From the NCBI GenBank assembly GCA_027435495.1, contig DAHZZC010000417.1, positions 1 to 15,490 of the forward strand: DNA of 15,490 nucleotides, written 5' to 3'. The notes under the pieces are model-generated. The model did not search any database. It was not told where the DNA came from and saw only the letters and a list, made by a program, of their open reading frames with translations. A program made the position numbers and the translations under genes. The stretch comes from Planctomycetales bacterium. Its GTDB lineage: Bacteria > Planctomycetota > Planctomycetia > Isosphaerales > Isosphaeraceae. Shown here piece by piece: positions 1 to 7,565 of the stretch (positions are counted from its first letter, which is position 1; each line of letters begins with the position of its first letter).

Positions 1-89
1 CGCCTCGACAATGGCGGCGATCCCGGCGAGGCATAAAACGGGGGCGCAGCGAAGGAAATGTCGTACGTTCCCATCCCTGGAGCAAAAAC

Positions 90-500
90 ATGAACGCCGC
101 CTTTTTCATCGTCCTCGACCGCGAGGACCCCGGCTTTGACACGTTCGTCAATGGAAAGTTTCTGTCGCAGGATTCCAAAAAGCTGGACATGGTCGCCAGG
201 TCGCTTGGCCTTCGTCCGCTCGGCGAGTACATCAGCTACTCGCCCGAGGAGGCGCGGGAAATGATGGAAGAACTCGGCACGGATCCCGACGAGATCGAGG
301 GGATGGAAGTCCCCGAAAAGACGTGGTACGACCCGCAAGAGGGTCTGGACTGGATTCAAAAGGTCTGCGCCCATCTTGAGGTGAATCCATCGGCGGTGCA
401 GAATGCAGAAGGCGTGCTCGCCGATCTGGAGGAATACCGGAGCGTCCTCGAACAGGCGAAAGCTTCGGGGGCGAAGTGGTGTCTTCAGGTGGATTTCTGA
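90..500 (+). CDS. Conserved-looking hypothetical protein, 136 aa
   Basis: Acidic soluble protein without signal peptide, membrane helix or recognised catalytic motif. It has an N-terminal strand-like segment (AAFFIVLDREDPGFDTFVNG) and ends in a compact strand-like KWCLQVDF. The middle (residues 45-75) is rich in Glu/Asp, and the C-terminal half is helical. The ATG was chosen because GGAG lies about 9 bases upstream; the frame stays open upstream to the window edge, so a longer N terminus cannot be excluded, but that part reads as Arg-rich non-coding sequence. The layout (FxVLxxxDPGFDxFVNGK at the start, AKxxGAKWxLxxDF at the end) matches hypothetical proteins I recall from diverse bacteria, with no known function. 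It heads a run of small + strand genes. Confidence 0.75.
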   Translation: MNAAFFIVLDREDPGFDTFVNGKFLSQDSKKLDMVARSLGLRPLGEYISYSPEEAREMMEELGTDPDEIEGMEVPEKTWYDPQEGLDWIQKVCAHLEVNPSAVQNAEGVLADLEEYRSVLEQAKASGAKWCLQVDF

Positions 501-579
501 TCGGATCGGTCGGGCTCGCGGCCGTCGGGTGGGGGCTGGCGTCGGGGCCGGGCGATGGTCCGTGCATTCGGAGGGGCCC

Positions 580-912
580 GTGGAATTTCTCGTCCCGCCA
601 AACGGGGTCCGACTGGCCGGTCACAAGCTCCTGGGCCGCGGACCGCGCGCAAGCGGCGAGAGCGGCTGGCATCTCGCAGGACACGCCTTCCGATGCGCCC
701 GATGCGGGGATTTCATCCCGGTCGATCACGTGGATGACTTCACATGCCGTTGCGGCGCGATGTACATGGACCAGGACTCCTGCCGACTGGGCTCCTCCCT
801 CGGTGACGACAATATCCTCGTCTATCAGAAGGCCGGTAAGAATCCCGCAGGATCCCCGTCATCGGCCCGCCGATCTCGATCGGGGCCGGGAAACGGGAAC
901 GCAGATCGTTGA
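580..912 (+). CDS. Small Cys-rich (zinc-binding-like) hypothetical protein, 110 aa
   Basis: The start is a GTG preceded closely by GAGGGG (571-576). The frame is open further upstream to an ATG at 403, but that stretch overlaps the previous gene and has non-protein-like composition, so it was not used. The protein has the segment FRCARCGDFIPVD followed by FTCRCGAMYMD. This gives a C-x2-C ... C-x-C set at about residues 39-57, which looks like a small zinc ribbon or rubredoxin-like knuckle. Basic and Gly residues (GHKLLGRGPRASGESGWH) precede the knuckle. The last ~25 residues are Ser/Arg/Gly-rich and may be disordered. No signal peptide or membrane helix. Function unknown; metal binding is inferred from the Cys pattern only. 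Confidence 0.6.
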   Translation: MEFLVPPNGVRLAGHKLLGRGPRASGESGWHLAGHAFRCARCGDFIPVDHVDDFTCRCGAMYMDQDSCRLGSSLGDDNILVYQKAGKNPAGSPSSARRSRSGPGNGNADR

Positions 913-1010
913 CTGGCGGAAGCGATCCCCGGGATCATGATGGTATCGATCAGACAAGCCGCGTTCGGCGGACGATGAGCCCATCGGCCATTCTGGCCCG
1001 AGGTGATGGC

Positions 1011-1220
1011 ATGGATCTCTCCGAATTGCTCCCGACGCTCCAGGCCCTGCCTCGTCCCGAGAAATGGCGGCTCGTCCAACTCATGGTCGCCGATCTCGCG
1101 CGGGAGGAAGAGACGTCGTCGATCGAGGCCGGCGCAGCTTATCCGATCTGGTCGCCCTACCAGGCGTTCGACGCCGCGGAGACCCTGCTCAAGGCCCTCG
1201 ATGAGGAGGCGGGCGAGTGA
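1011..1220 (+). CDS. 69-aa helical protein coupled to the downstream aspartic protease
   Basis: Start ATG at 1011 with AGGTG at 1001-1005; an upstream in-frame ATG at 909 would overlap the previous gene and adds an unlikely N terminus. Two parts are visible: an amphipathic helix (residues 1-34, MDLSELLPTLQALPRPEKWR and the following LVQLMVADLAREEE) and a conserved-looking C-terminal motif YPIWSPYQAFDAAETLL (residues 44-60). The stop overlaps the GTG start of the next gene by 4 bases (GTGA), with GAGGAGG inside its own 3' end as the next ribosome binding site, so the two are almost certainly translationally coupled. I recall similar small proteins beside protease-like genes in cyanobacteria. 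The arrangement resembles a regulator/effector or antitoxin/toxin-type pair, but no activity is established and that role is inference. Confidence 0.8.
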   Translation: MDLSELLPTLQALPRPEKWRLVQLMVADLAREEETSSIEAGAAYPIWSPYQAFDAAETLLKALDEEAGE

Positions 1221-1648
1221 CGCCAGCGGCCGAGCGGTTCCCTTATCTCCAGGTCGATCCGAAGGCGGGAGCGGCGAGTCTCTCGCCGTATCTCCCTATC
1301 CAATGGATGTTCGGGGAGAACCGGGTCTCCGCAGCGGGGCTGGTTGATAGCGGGTCGGCCATCAACGTCCTGCCCTACGACGTCGGCCGTAGGCTGGGGG
1401 CGACCTGGGAGCATCAGACGACGCCGGTGCAGTTGACCGGGAACCTCGCCGCCTCCGAGGCTCGCGTCCTCGTCGTCTCGGCGACCGTCGGGAAACGGCC
1501 ACCGGTCCGACTGGCCTTCGCCTGGACGCGAGCCGATTCCGTGCCCGTCATCCTGGGCCAAATCAACTTTTTCCTGGAATTCGATGTCTGCTTCTTCCGT
1601 TCGAGGAAGGAGTTTGAAATTAAGGCAAGGTCAGGCGGCGGATCCTAG
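1217..1648 (+). CDS. Retropepsin-like (clan AA) aspartic protease, 143 aa
   Basis: Predicted single-domain aspartic protease of the retroviral type, which would act as a homodimer with one catalytic Asp per subunit. The active-site motif is AGLVDSGSAINVLPY, with D44-S45-G46-S47 in place of the classical DTGA. The second conserved element is VPVILGQINFF (residues 109-119), where the hydrophobic-hydrophobic-Gly (ILG) corresponds to the psi-loop of retropepsins. The C-terminal part (FLEFDVCFFRSRKEFEI) is a beta strand pair typical of the fold. No signal peptide, so probably cytoplasmic. GTG start, overlapping the stop of the 69-aa gene. Substrate unknown; the conserved coupling to the small upstream protein suggests that protein is its partner, regulator or substrate (inference). 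Confidence 0.85.
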   Translation: MTPAAERFPYLQVDPKAGAASLSPYLPIQWMFGENRVSAAGLVDSGSAINVLPYDVGRRLGATWEHQTTPVQLTGNLAASEARVLVVSATVGKRPPVRLAFAWTRADSVPVILGQINFFLEFDVCFFRSRKEFEIKARSGGGS

Positions 1649-1656
1649 GATGGCAT

Positions 1657-1695
1657 TTTCGCGGCCCCACCTCTCAACGGGCCGCTGAACCTTTT
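1657..1695 (+). terminator. Probable rho-independent terminator after the protease gene
   Basis: A perfect 7-bp GC stem (GCGGCCC at 1661-1667 with GGGCCGC at 1679-1685, 11-base loop) lies just after the protease stop. It is followed by a short T run (TTTT at 1692-1695). A weak outer pairing of 1657-1659 with 1687-1689 may extend it. The T run is short and lies 6 bases past the stem, so this is moderate evidence. Confidence 0.4.
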
Positions 1696-1722
1696 CCTCG
1701 GCCGACCGAATGAGAGGACCCG

Positions 1723-2064
1723 ATGGATACGCCCGCATTCCTTCGTCCGATCTGTCTCGTCGTCGGCATCCTGGCGATCCTCGCGGGGGGGCTCGGCATG
1801 GCCGCGAGCTTCCCTGTACTCGCCTCCAGGAGCATGGCCGACATCATGGCCGGCAGCTCGGGATTCGTCGCCGGGGCGATCCTCATAGGGTCCGGGTTGC
1901 TCTCGCTGACCATGCTGGTTTTACTCGGAGATCGGTTGACGGATGATCGGAGGGAGCTGATGCGTGTACGCTGGACCTCTCCCTCAGGCCAGACGATCTC
2001 TCTTCTGGAGGAGCCAGCTTCGGTCGCCGAACTTCGCGTCACGAGTCACGGCGGTCGAGGATGA
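1723..2064 (+). CDS. Small two-helix inner membrane protein, 113 aa
   Basis: Good ribosome binding site (GAGAGGA, 4 bases before the ATG). Two membrane helices are visible: residues about 10-30 (ICLVVGILAILAGGLGMAAS) and 47-68 (GFVAGAILIGSGLLSLTMLV). They are joined by a short Met/Ser loop and followed by a soluble tail of about 45 residues (RLTDDRREL..., then a beta-like segment MRVRWTSPSGQTISLLEEP). No recognised family or catalytic residue. It follows the probable terminator, so it is likely transcribed on its own. Downstream is the palindromic repeat cluster. Confidence 0.7.
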   Translation: MDTPAFLRPICLVVGILAILAGGLGMAASFPVLASRSMADIMAGSSGFVAGAILIGSGLLSLTMLVLLGDRLTDDRRELMRVRWTSPSGQTISLLEEPASVAELRVTSHGGRG

Positions 2065-2097
2065 TCTTGTGTAGATGGGGATGAACTGCGTTCATAG

Positions 2098-2118
2098 AAG
2101 GAGCCGGCGATCCGCGCG
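2098..2118 (+). repeat. Internally deleted copy of the palindromic repeat
   Basis: The 21 bases read as the start of the full copy at 2150, but with 10 bases missing between two GCCGG direct repeats: the full copy has GAGCCGGCTCCAGCCGGCGA and this one GAGCCGGCGATCCGCGCG. That is the expected product of slippage or recombination between the direct repeats. Confidence 0.5.
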
Positions 2119-2149
2119 GCGGGGACAGCACGACCGCCCGTGGATCAAG

Positions 2150-2234
2150 CCCTGTAGGAGCCGGCTCCAGCCGGCGATCCGCGCGTCACCTTCGGCTGCG
2201 GCCAGATCGGGAGCAGGAGCTCCCTCCTACAGGG
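2150..2234. repeat. Palindromic intergenic repeat (REP-like), full copy 1
   Basis: An 85-base unit bounded by a perfect 11-bp inverted repeat (CCCTGTAGGAG at 2150-2160, CTCCTACAGGG at 2224-2234). It also has an inner hairpin CCGGCT-CC-AGCCGG at 2161-2174. It shares its first 27 bases from TGTAGG and the following CGCGTCACCTT block with the copy at 15329. It lies in the gap between two + strand genes. It encodes nothing itself, although an open frame happens to run through it. Confidence 0.85.
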
Positions 2235-2260
2235 GCGGAGACTCGGCCCGACGTCATCCT

Positions 2261-2291
2261 CTGTCAGACCGGTCTTCGACCGGCGATCCGC
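2261..2291 (+). repeat. Diverged half copy of the palindromic repeat
   Basis: It aligns without gaps to 2151-2181 with 23 of 31 bases identical. The inner hairpin is kept (CCGGTC-TTC-GACCGG against CCGGCT-CC-AGCCGG), with changes on both sides of the stem. The right half of the unit is absent. Confidence 0.5.
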
Positions 2292-2320
2292 TCTATTCCT
2301 CGTACATCCGGAGACCATTT

Positions 2321-2686
2321 ATGAAGATAAGATCAATGAGGGTGTTCTTGCTCTCGGCCGCCCTGGGTACGGCGATGTTCCTCGGCACGGCTCCCGCCTT
2401 TGGCGCCAATGAGCCGGAGCCGCACGACTCATCAGGGGCCGCCTTGCTCTTCATTTTCCTGCCCACCGGCATCTTGATGGGCTTTATGTTCGTCGCCCTG
2501 CGAAGCGCTCGCCGCAACCGGTCGATGGTGGTGAAGGAGTTCGAGCGCTCCGAGGAACACCGACGTCTCACCGCGGAGCACATGAAGCGCGTCGAGGAGC
2601 AGATCGATGCCCTCAATAATCGCCTGGGTCAGGTCGTCCAGATCTTATCGGCCATCGAGCAAGGTCAGCGGTCGGGCCGCGGCTGA
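2321..2686 (+). CDS. Exported, membrane-anchored coiled-coil protein, 121 aa
   Basis: The ATG at 2321 was chosen because CGGAGA lies 6 bases upstream; the open frame extends back to 2075 only by reading through the repeat cluster. Residues 1-28 form a signal peptide (basic MKIRSMR, hydrophobic LLSAALGTAMF, cleavage after APAFG). Residues 41-60 form a membrane helix (ALLFIFLPTGILMGFMFVAL), followed by a basic stop-transfer patch RSARRNR. Residues 68-115 are a charged heptad-rich segment (EHMKRVEEQIDALNNRLGQV), predicted coiled coil. The layout of one helix plus a short cytoplasmic coiled coil recalls PspB-type stress proteins, but the sequence does not allow that assignment. Convergent with the AsmA-like gene, 101 bases apart. 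Confidence 0.75.
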   Translation: MKIRSMRVFLLSAALGTAMFLGTAPAFGANEPEPHDSSGAALLFIFLPTGILMGFMFVALRSARRNRSMVVKEFERSEEHRRLTAEHMKRVEEQIDALNNRLGQVVQILSAIEQGQRSGRG

Positions 2687-2787
2687 CCCGGCGATCGTGC
2701 GTGCCCTCGGGCGCGGGGCCGCTGGCGTCCGGGATTTCGGCGTGGGGGGGATTCGGTCATCCGCCTCACTCGCCCGACAAAGCTCGA

Positions 2788-5700
2788 TCACCGCGATCGC
2801 GCCGAGAGGGTCATCGTCTTGAGGAAGAACCCCATCGCGGCGCCGGGGTTGATCGAGCGGTCGGTGTTCACGATCGGGTCGCGGATCGTCCCGCTGATCC
2901 GGAACTTCATCAGCCGAGACGAGACGAAGTCGCGCACCTGGTCGATCTGCGAGGCGCGGCGGGCGACCTCGTCGGCAACGTCGGGCGAGCGCGCCATGAT
3001 CGCCTGGCCGCCCTGGTAGACGCCTCGCGTGTTGTTCACGACCACTTCCAGGTCCAGCCGGCCGTCGAAGTGCAGGGTCCCGGTCGCGTGAACCTGCATC
3101 AACGGGCCGACCAGCGTCAATTGCTGGATGAAAAGTCTTCGCTCGGCGATGGTCGCGTGGATGTCGCCGTCGTCGAAGACGCCGCCGCCGGTCGAGCCGA
3201 GCGAACGGTCCAGTTCGTCGAGGAGCGGGATGTCGACCAGCGAGGCCTGGTCGAGGTCGAAGATCATCTCGCCCCGGTAGCTCGTCGGGTTCGCTGGGTC
3301 GGTCCCGTAGAGGGAGACAAAGCCCGAGAGCCGGCCCGGGACGGTTCGCGCCCCCATCTCCTCTCGGCTGAGGATCCGGAGGTCCACATTGTCGACCGTG
3401 AGCCGGGCGCGGAAGTCGCGGCGGTTGCCGACCGCGAAATGCGCCTCGCCGCCGATCCGTCCGCCCGCGAGTTTGCCGTCCGCCTTTCGGACGTGCAGCG
3501 ACCCGTTCCGTGTTCCGTCCCGCGCGATTGACCACTCACCCGGGACATGAAGCGCCTCCAGCATCAGGCCGTTGATCTGCCCTCGGTCGACCTGGAACTC
3601 CAGCGAGCCCTGGCCGCTTCCGTCGGCCCGGCCCGAGAGGCGCAGATTCCCGGCCGCTGCGAATCGGCGCTCGGCCTCGGGGATGAAGGAGAGGAGGCGC
3701 GCGAGCATCAGGTTGTCGATTCGAAGGTCCGCGCCGTAGCGGTCCTGGCCATTGAGACCTCGGGAGGCCCAGACGCCCCGGCCCGAGATCCGGCCGCCGA
3801 AGAGTTCGCCGTCCATCGGGCCGATCCGCCAGCCCTCGGGCGACTTGCTCACGCCGGCCGAGACCTGACGCGTCAGCCGGTAGTCGAACCCATAGATGAG
3901 CTCCTCCAGCCGGATCGTCGCCTCGCCGTGGGTGTGGGCCAGGTCGAGGCCGCCGACCGCCCGGCCGTGGCCGCGGACCGTCGCCACACCACGCAGGTCG
4001 GTGACCGCGCCGGTGGCACCCGTCGCGGTCCAGATCTCGTAGAGATTCAGTCCGATCGCCTCCAGCTCGGCTCGAAGGCGCTCGTCGGAGGCGTCCTTGG
4101 CGAGGTGCCCGTCGCCCGCCATGTGGATCGTGCCGCCCATTCCCTCGGCCGAGATCTCGAACCGAGGATTTCCCTCGTGCATCGTCAGGGCGACCTTCAC
4201 CCCACGCGCGGGAACGCCGCCAACCTTCAAATCTGGGGCGGTCAGGTGGGCCTCGGCCGAGATCGGCAGGTCGGTCGTGCCGGGCGTTTGCTCCGCGGGG
4301 GCGTACTTGAACCGGCCCTGACCGTCGGCATGGCCCGTCACCCCGATCGAACCACTCGAATCCATCTGGCGGGCCAGCTCGGCGGTGTCCACATGCTTGA
4401 GCGCGAACGTCCCTTCCATCGGTCGGGCCAGGCCGTCGACCGGAACGCGCGCCTCGGCCGAGACCAGACCGCCGAACCGCTGATGCTCCTCGGCCCTGAC
4501 CTGGATCGACTCGCCCTTGGTCGACCAGCGGACCGGGACATCGCCGACAACCACCTGACCGTATTCCAGCCCGATGAGCTTCGCCTGGCCGTCGCTCGCG
4601 ATTTGCCAGGGCTTCATCGTCCCACCGGCGCGAGCCTCAACGGCAATCGTACCCCGGATCTTCTCCTTCACAGTCTGGGAGGACTTCGAGGCCATCGAAA
4701 TCGCCTCGCTCGCGGGAAGGTCGGAGGTCTGAAGGTCGCCGTCGTAGGCGTAGGGCGCGAAGAGATCCAGCCCGATCCGACCCTTGAACGAGGCACCACC
4801 AAGCCGGCCGGAGAGGTCGGTCAACGCGAGGTGGCCGCGCTCGACCGAAAGGCGCGCTCGCACGTCGTGGGCGACCGTCGAGGCGTAGGCGACCTCGGGC
4901 ATTTCCGCCTGGCCGGAGGCGTTCCAGACGCGCGGGTCGCTGGGCGAGGGTCCGCGGCCGCGGGCCGAGGCCCGGATCGTCAGGCGGCCGGAAAGCGGCA
5001 GCGCCTCGGGTGGCGACTGCGAGGCCGGGCGCGAGGCCGCCAGGGTCGGCGCGGCGGTCGCCAGCTCGGCAATCGGCAACTCCGAGCCCTCGAAATCGAC
5101 CTTGAAGTCCGGCTCGTCGGCCGCCAGGTCGATCCGGATCTGACCTCGGAAACCGCCGGGCGGCAGCGGTCCCTGCGCGGGCGTCGGCTCGGTCGAGGGT
5201 GGACGTCCGCCGCCCCCAGGACGGTTGAGCAGCCGGCCCCGAAGGTCGGCCACCTCAATGATCCCCTCCGACATCTTCATCTGTCCGTTCAGTCGGCCGA
5301 GGTCGAGGCCGCCGATCTGTACGCCGGCGATGTCGGCCTTCCCGTCGGCCCGGTACGCCTTCCAGTCGTCCAGCGAGCCCAGAGGCATCCGGATCTCAGC
5401 GGCGAGGTCCAGTCGACCCGTCACCGGCAGCGGCCGGCCGCCCTCGGGATGCTTCGGCGTCTCCAGCCGCGCGAGCGTTCGGTCCAGGTCGACATCCTTC
5501 ACCCGGAAGTCGCCTCGGACCCACTGCGGCAGAAACGGGCCTTCCTTGGACGGATTCTTTGGGTTGACCCCGGCCCGCAGACCCTCGCCACGAAGGCTGA
5601 TCGCCAGTTGCTTCAGCGGAATGCCGCGGATCTCCGCGTTCGCGACCACACCCTCGCCGTCGGTCCCGGTCAGGTCGATCCCGCCCGGCTGCAAAACCAT

Positions 5701-6795
5701 CCGGAGGTCCGCCTTGCCGGTGAACCGCCCGCGGACCCCCAGCCGATGCAACTGCCAGGAGGCCGGCAACTCGGTTAGATCCACATCTTTCAAATTCAAA
5801 TGGATGTCATAGCTGTCCGGCTTGTCGCGGAAATTGAGCGGCCCGGCAAACTCGACCAGGCCATCGCACATCCGGCCGCGGACCCCCTCCAGCGTGACGA
5901 TCCTGTCGCGGACCATCAGCTTCCCGGTCGCGTCCCGGCCCGAGAGCCCGAGGGTCGGCAGCTCGACGGCCGTCCCCTCGAAGATCGCCGTGGTCACCAT
6001 CGAGATCGTCCCGGGCATCGCCGGATCCGAAGCCGCTCCCACCTTCTTCCCGCCCTCGTGGACCGGCGGCGCGTATCGATACTCGAGCACCACCCCAATC
6101 GGACCCGTCGGCTGAACAAAATCCCAGACCTTCTCCTCGACGAACGGAATCCGACGCGCCTTCTCCAGATCGGCCGGCAGATGCTCGACCGTCACCTGGA
6201 GGGAATACCCGGCGAAATCGGGCGTGAACCGGCCCTCAACCGAGGGATGGCCCCACTCGGGGTCGTCCGCCTTTGCCTCGTATCGCGGTCCCTCCGGCGA
6301 GGGCCCCAGCGTTCCGCCGAGGTGGCGGATCACCATCGGATCCCGCCCCTCCTGGCACATCGTGAGCGTCCCGTCACGGACGGCCAGCGTCGGCAGCGCA
6401 CCGCCGCCACCGGACTTCATCGGAATCATCGTCTTCGGCCGTCCGTCGGCGGTGATCTGATAGTCGATCGTCGGCCGGACGAACTCGATCCGGTCCGGCA
6501 CGAACTTCCCTCCGATCAGCCCGAGGGGCGTCAGGTCGGTCGAGACCCGCTCCACCCGCGCCCAGGCCGGCGAGTCGGGCTCCGGCGTCTCACGCAGGAC
6601 CAGACCCGTCACACCGGCCGACGTCCCATCGATCCACCAACCATCGATCGCGACATGACCGGTGTACTTCGCCTGGATCGCAGCGACAATCGCGGCCGGG
6701 ATCGCCCATTTCCAGGCCGCCAGCCCAGCCAGCGGAAGCACCACAACCATCCCCAGGACGATGCGGCGCAAGCCCCTGGAAGTCATCATTTTCAT
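2788..6795 (-). CDS. AsmA/YdbH-like intermembrane envelope protein, 1335 aa
   Basis: Very large protein with one N-terminal membrane helix (residues about 11-29, IVLGMVVVLPLAGLAAWKW). After it comes a long periplasmic body of repeating beta segments with the alternating pattern 'GxLxLxGxADGxG..' seen in AsmA-superfamily bridge proteins (AsmA, TamB, YdbH, YhdP). The opening SAGVTGLVLRETP and PLGLIGGKFVPDRIEFVRP segments fit the AsmA/DUF3971 start. The C-terminal 200 residues (ARLTVDNVDLRILSREE, GEMIFDLDQASLVDIPLLDE, TGTLHFDGRLDLEVVVNN) resemble the YdbH/AsmA-2 C-terminal region. Family members are thought to form hydrophobic grooves that carry phospholipids between inner and outer membrane. 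There is a GAGGGGG about 10 bases before the start; MKMM leaves two possible ATGs. A 743-codon antisense open frame here is only a GC artefact. Confidence 0.85.
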   Translation of the reverse strand: MKMMTSRGLRRIVLGMVVVLPLAGLAAWKWAIPAAIVAAIQAKYTGHVAIDGWWIDGTSAGVTGLVLRETPEPDSPAWARVERVSTDLTPLGLIGGKFVPDRIEFVRPTIDYQITADGRPKTMIPMKSGGGGALPTLAVRDGTLTMCQEGRDPMVIRHLGGTLGPSPEGPRYEAKADDPEWGHPSVEGRFTPDFAGYSLQVTVEHLPADLEKARRIPFVEEKVWDFVQPTGPIGVVLEYRYAPPVHEGGKKVGAASDPAMPGTISMVTTAIFEGTAVELPTLGLSGRDATGKLMVRDRIVTLEGVRGRMCDGLVEFAGPLNFRDKPDSYDIHLNLKDVDLTELPASWQLHRLGVRGRFTGKADLRMVLQPGGIDLTGTDGEGVVANAEIRGIPLKQLAISLRGEGLRAGVNPKNPSKEGPFLPQWVRGDFRVKDVDLDRTLARLETPKHPEGGRPLPVTGRLDLAAEIRMPLGSLDDWKAYRADGKADIAGVQIGGLDLGRLNGQMKMSEGIIEVADLRGRLLNRPGGGGRPPSTEPTPAQGPLPPGGFRGQIRIDLAADEPDFKVDFEGSELPIAELATAAPTLAASRPASQSPPEALPLSGRLTIRASARGRGPSPSDPRVWNASGQAEMPEVAYASTVAHDVRARLSVERGHLALTDLSGRLGGASFKGRIGLDLFAPYAYDGDLQTSDLPASEAISMASKSSQTVKEKIRGTIAVEARAGGTMKPWQIASDGQAKLIGLEYGQVVVGDVPVRWSTKGESIQVRAEEHQRFGGLVSAEARVPVDGLARPMEGTFALKHVDTAELARQMDSSGSIGVTGHADGQGRFKYAPAEQTPGTTDLPISAEAHLTAPDLKVGGVPARGVKVALTMHEGNPRFEISAEGMGGTIHMAGDGHLAKDASDERLRAELEAIGLNLYEIWTATGATGAVTDLRGVATVRGHGRAVGGLDLAHTHGEATIRLEELIYGFDYRLTRQVSAGVSKSPEGWRIGPMDGELFGGRISGRGVWASRGLNGQDRYGADLRIDNLMLARLLSFIPEAERRFAAAGNLRLSGRADGSGQGSLEFQVDRGQINGLMLEALHVPGEWSIARDGTRNGSLHVRKADGKLAGGRIGGEAHFAVGNRRDFRARLTVDNVDLRILSREEMGARTVPGRLSGFVSLYGTDPANPTSYRGEMIFDLDQASLVDIPLLDELDRSLGSTGGGVFDDGDIHATIAERRLFIQQLTLVGPLMQVHATGTLHFDGRLDLEVVVNNTRGVYQGGQAIMARSPDVADEVARRASQIDQVRDFVSSRLMKFRISGTIRDPIVNTDRSINPGAAMGFFLKTMTLSARSR

Positions 6796-6931
6796 CGATG
6801 ATGGTCCCCCTCAGGACGCTCACGAGGCGAACCGCATGCCATCGGCTGCGGTCGATCGATCTCTCGATCTTTCTTACGCCTCTCCTGATAAGATCGGCCA
6901 TCAACCCGAGTGGAGATTCCTGGAACCGGCC

Positions 6932-6948
6932 GAAAATTCCGAATTTTC
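6932..6948. promoter_or_regulatory. AT-rich palindrome upstream of the AsmA-like gene
   Basis: A perfect 7-bp inverted repeat GAAAATT-CCG-AATTTTC stands out from a GC-rich background. It lies in the 238-base gap between the AsmA-like gene and the 110-aa gene on the same strand. It could be an operator. As a terminator for the 110-aa gene it would be weak because the stem is AT-rich and no T run follows. Function undetermined. Confidence 0.25.
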
Positions 6949-7033
6949 CCACGAAACAGCAAACTCGGCCTCTCGATGGCCCCGATTTCTCCACGATGCC
7001 GCGCCCACCGTGACGGGCCGAAACCTGTCGGTG

Positions 7034-7366
7034 CTAGGGATGGGTCAGGCGATCGGCCGTGCGGACCCCAAGGATTCGGGCCCAGATCCGGGGCTCGACG
7101 GCGGCCTTTGGGACGTAAAGCCCATCGGGTGGAACCCGCATCTCGGCGGTACCCGTGAACTCGCGGCGCGCAGGGTCGCGAAGGTCGACGTAAAGGGCGC
7201 CCTCGTCGAGCCGGGCGCCAATCGGCAAGAGCAAGACAAGGCCGAGGTCGTCGTCGTTCCAGTCCACCAGTTGGAGGCGTGCTTCGTGGATATGGGCTGC
7301 GGTGCGTGGTGCCTCGCCGCACGCCACGGCGCTGGGCCGTTCGGGATGGGTTGATCGGTCGATCAT
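7034..7366 (-). CDS. Hypothetical soluble protein, 110 aa
   Basis: The ATG at 7366 has GGGGGAG about 9 bases upstream. Soluble, beta-rich protein with alternating hydrophobic strands: RLQLVDWNDDDLGLVLLLPI (residues about 30-49), a GALYVDL strand, TGTAEMRV and a C-terminal helix PRIWARILGV. No signal peptide, membrane helix or known catalytic motif. The strand order with small conserved-looking turns (WNDDDLG, GALYVDL) gives it some look of a small beta-barrel such as a PilZ-like fold, but the RxxxR...D/NxSxxG signature of PilZ is missing, so I do not assign it. It lies 238 bases upstream of the AsmA-like gene on the same strand and is divergent from the aldo/keto reductase. Confidence 0.6.
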   Translation of the reverse strand: MIDRSTHPERPSAVACGEAPRTAAHIHEARLQLVDWNDDDLGLVLLLPIGARLDEGALYVDLRDPARREFTGTAEMRVPPDGLYVPKAAVEPRIWARILGVRTADRLTHP

Positions 7367-7526
7367 GATCGTGGACTCCCCCGCCCCTGGACATCAGACA
7401 CCCTGGGGCAGACCTCCATTCTCGCATACGTCGTGCCGGACGTACAGGTATCGACACCACCGATGGCATCGATTACGGTGGCGCTTACGTCGGTTGAGCG
7501 CGACAGCCAGGCGATCGCATTTCGAG

Positions 7527-7546
7527 GCCCGATCAATGGATCGGGC
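7527..7546 (+). promoter_or_regulatory. Perfect hairpin just upstream of the aldo/keto reductase ribosome binding site
   Basis: GCCCGATC (7527-7534) and GATCGGGC (7539-7546) are perfect inverted repeats with a 4-base loop AATG. The hairpin ends about 9 bases before the AGGAGAG ribosome binding site and 20 before the ATG. If it is in the mRNA leader it could affect translation or stability; if it is upstream of the transcript start it could be an operator. Confidence 0.4.
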
Positions 7547-7565
7547 GAGGATCCAGGAGAGTCCC

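Noticed and set aside
1..36. Possible 3' end of an upstream gene (11 codons ending in TAA at 34-36)
   Set aside because: Too short to distinguish from chance; no family feature visible.
2095..2291. CRISPR array
   Set aside because: The three repeat copies are unequal, palindromic and irregularly spaced, with no unique spacers of constant length and no cas genes.
2075..2320. Longer N terminus of the 121-aa exported protein
   Set aside because: The extension is a reading of the palindromic repeats; the signal peptide starts at 2321.
3547..5778. 743-codon open frame on the + strand, antisense to the AsmA-like gene
   Set aside because: No domain-like sequence; the minus-strand frame has a signal-anchor and coherent family repeats. 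Long antisense frames are expected in GC-rich genes with biased third positions. The same applies to 5800-6801.
7457..7481. CCACCG/CGGTGG inverted repeat in the divergent region before the aldo/keto reductase
   Set aside because: Only 6 bp with a 13-base loop; common by chance in GC-rich DNA.
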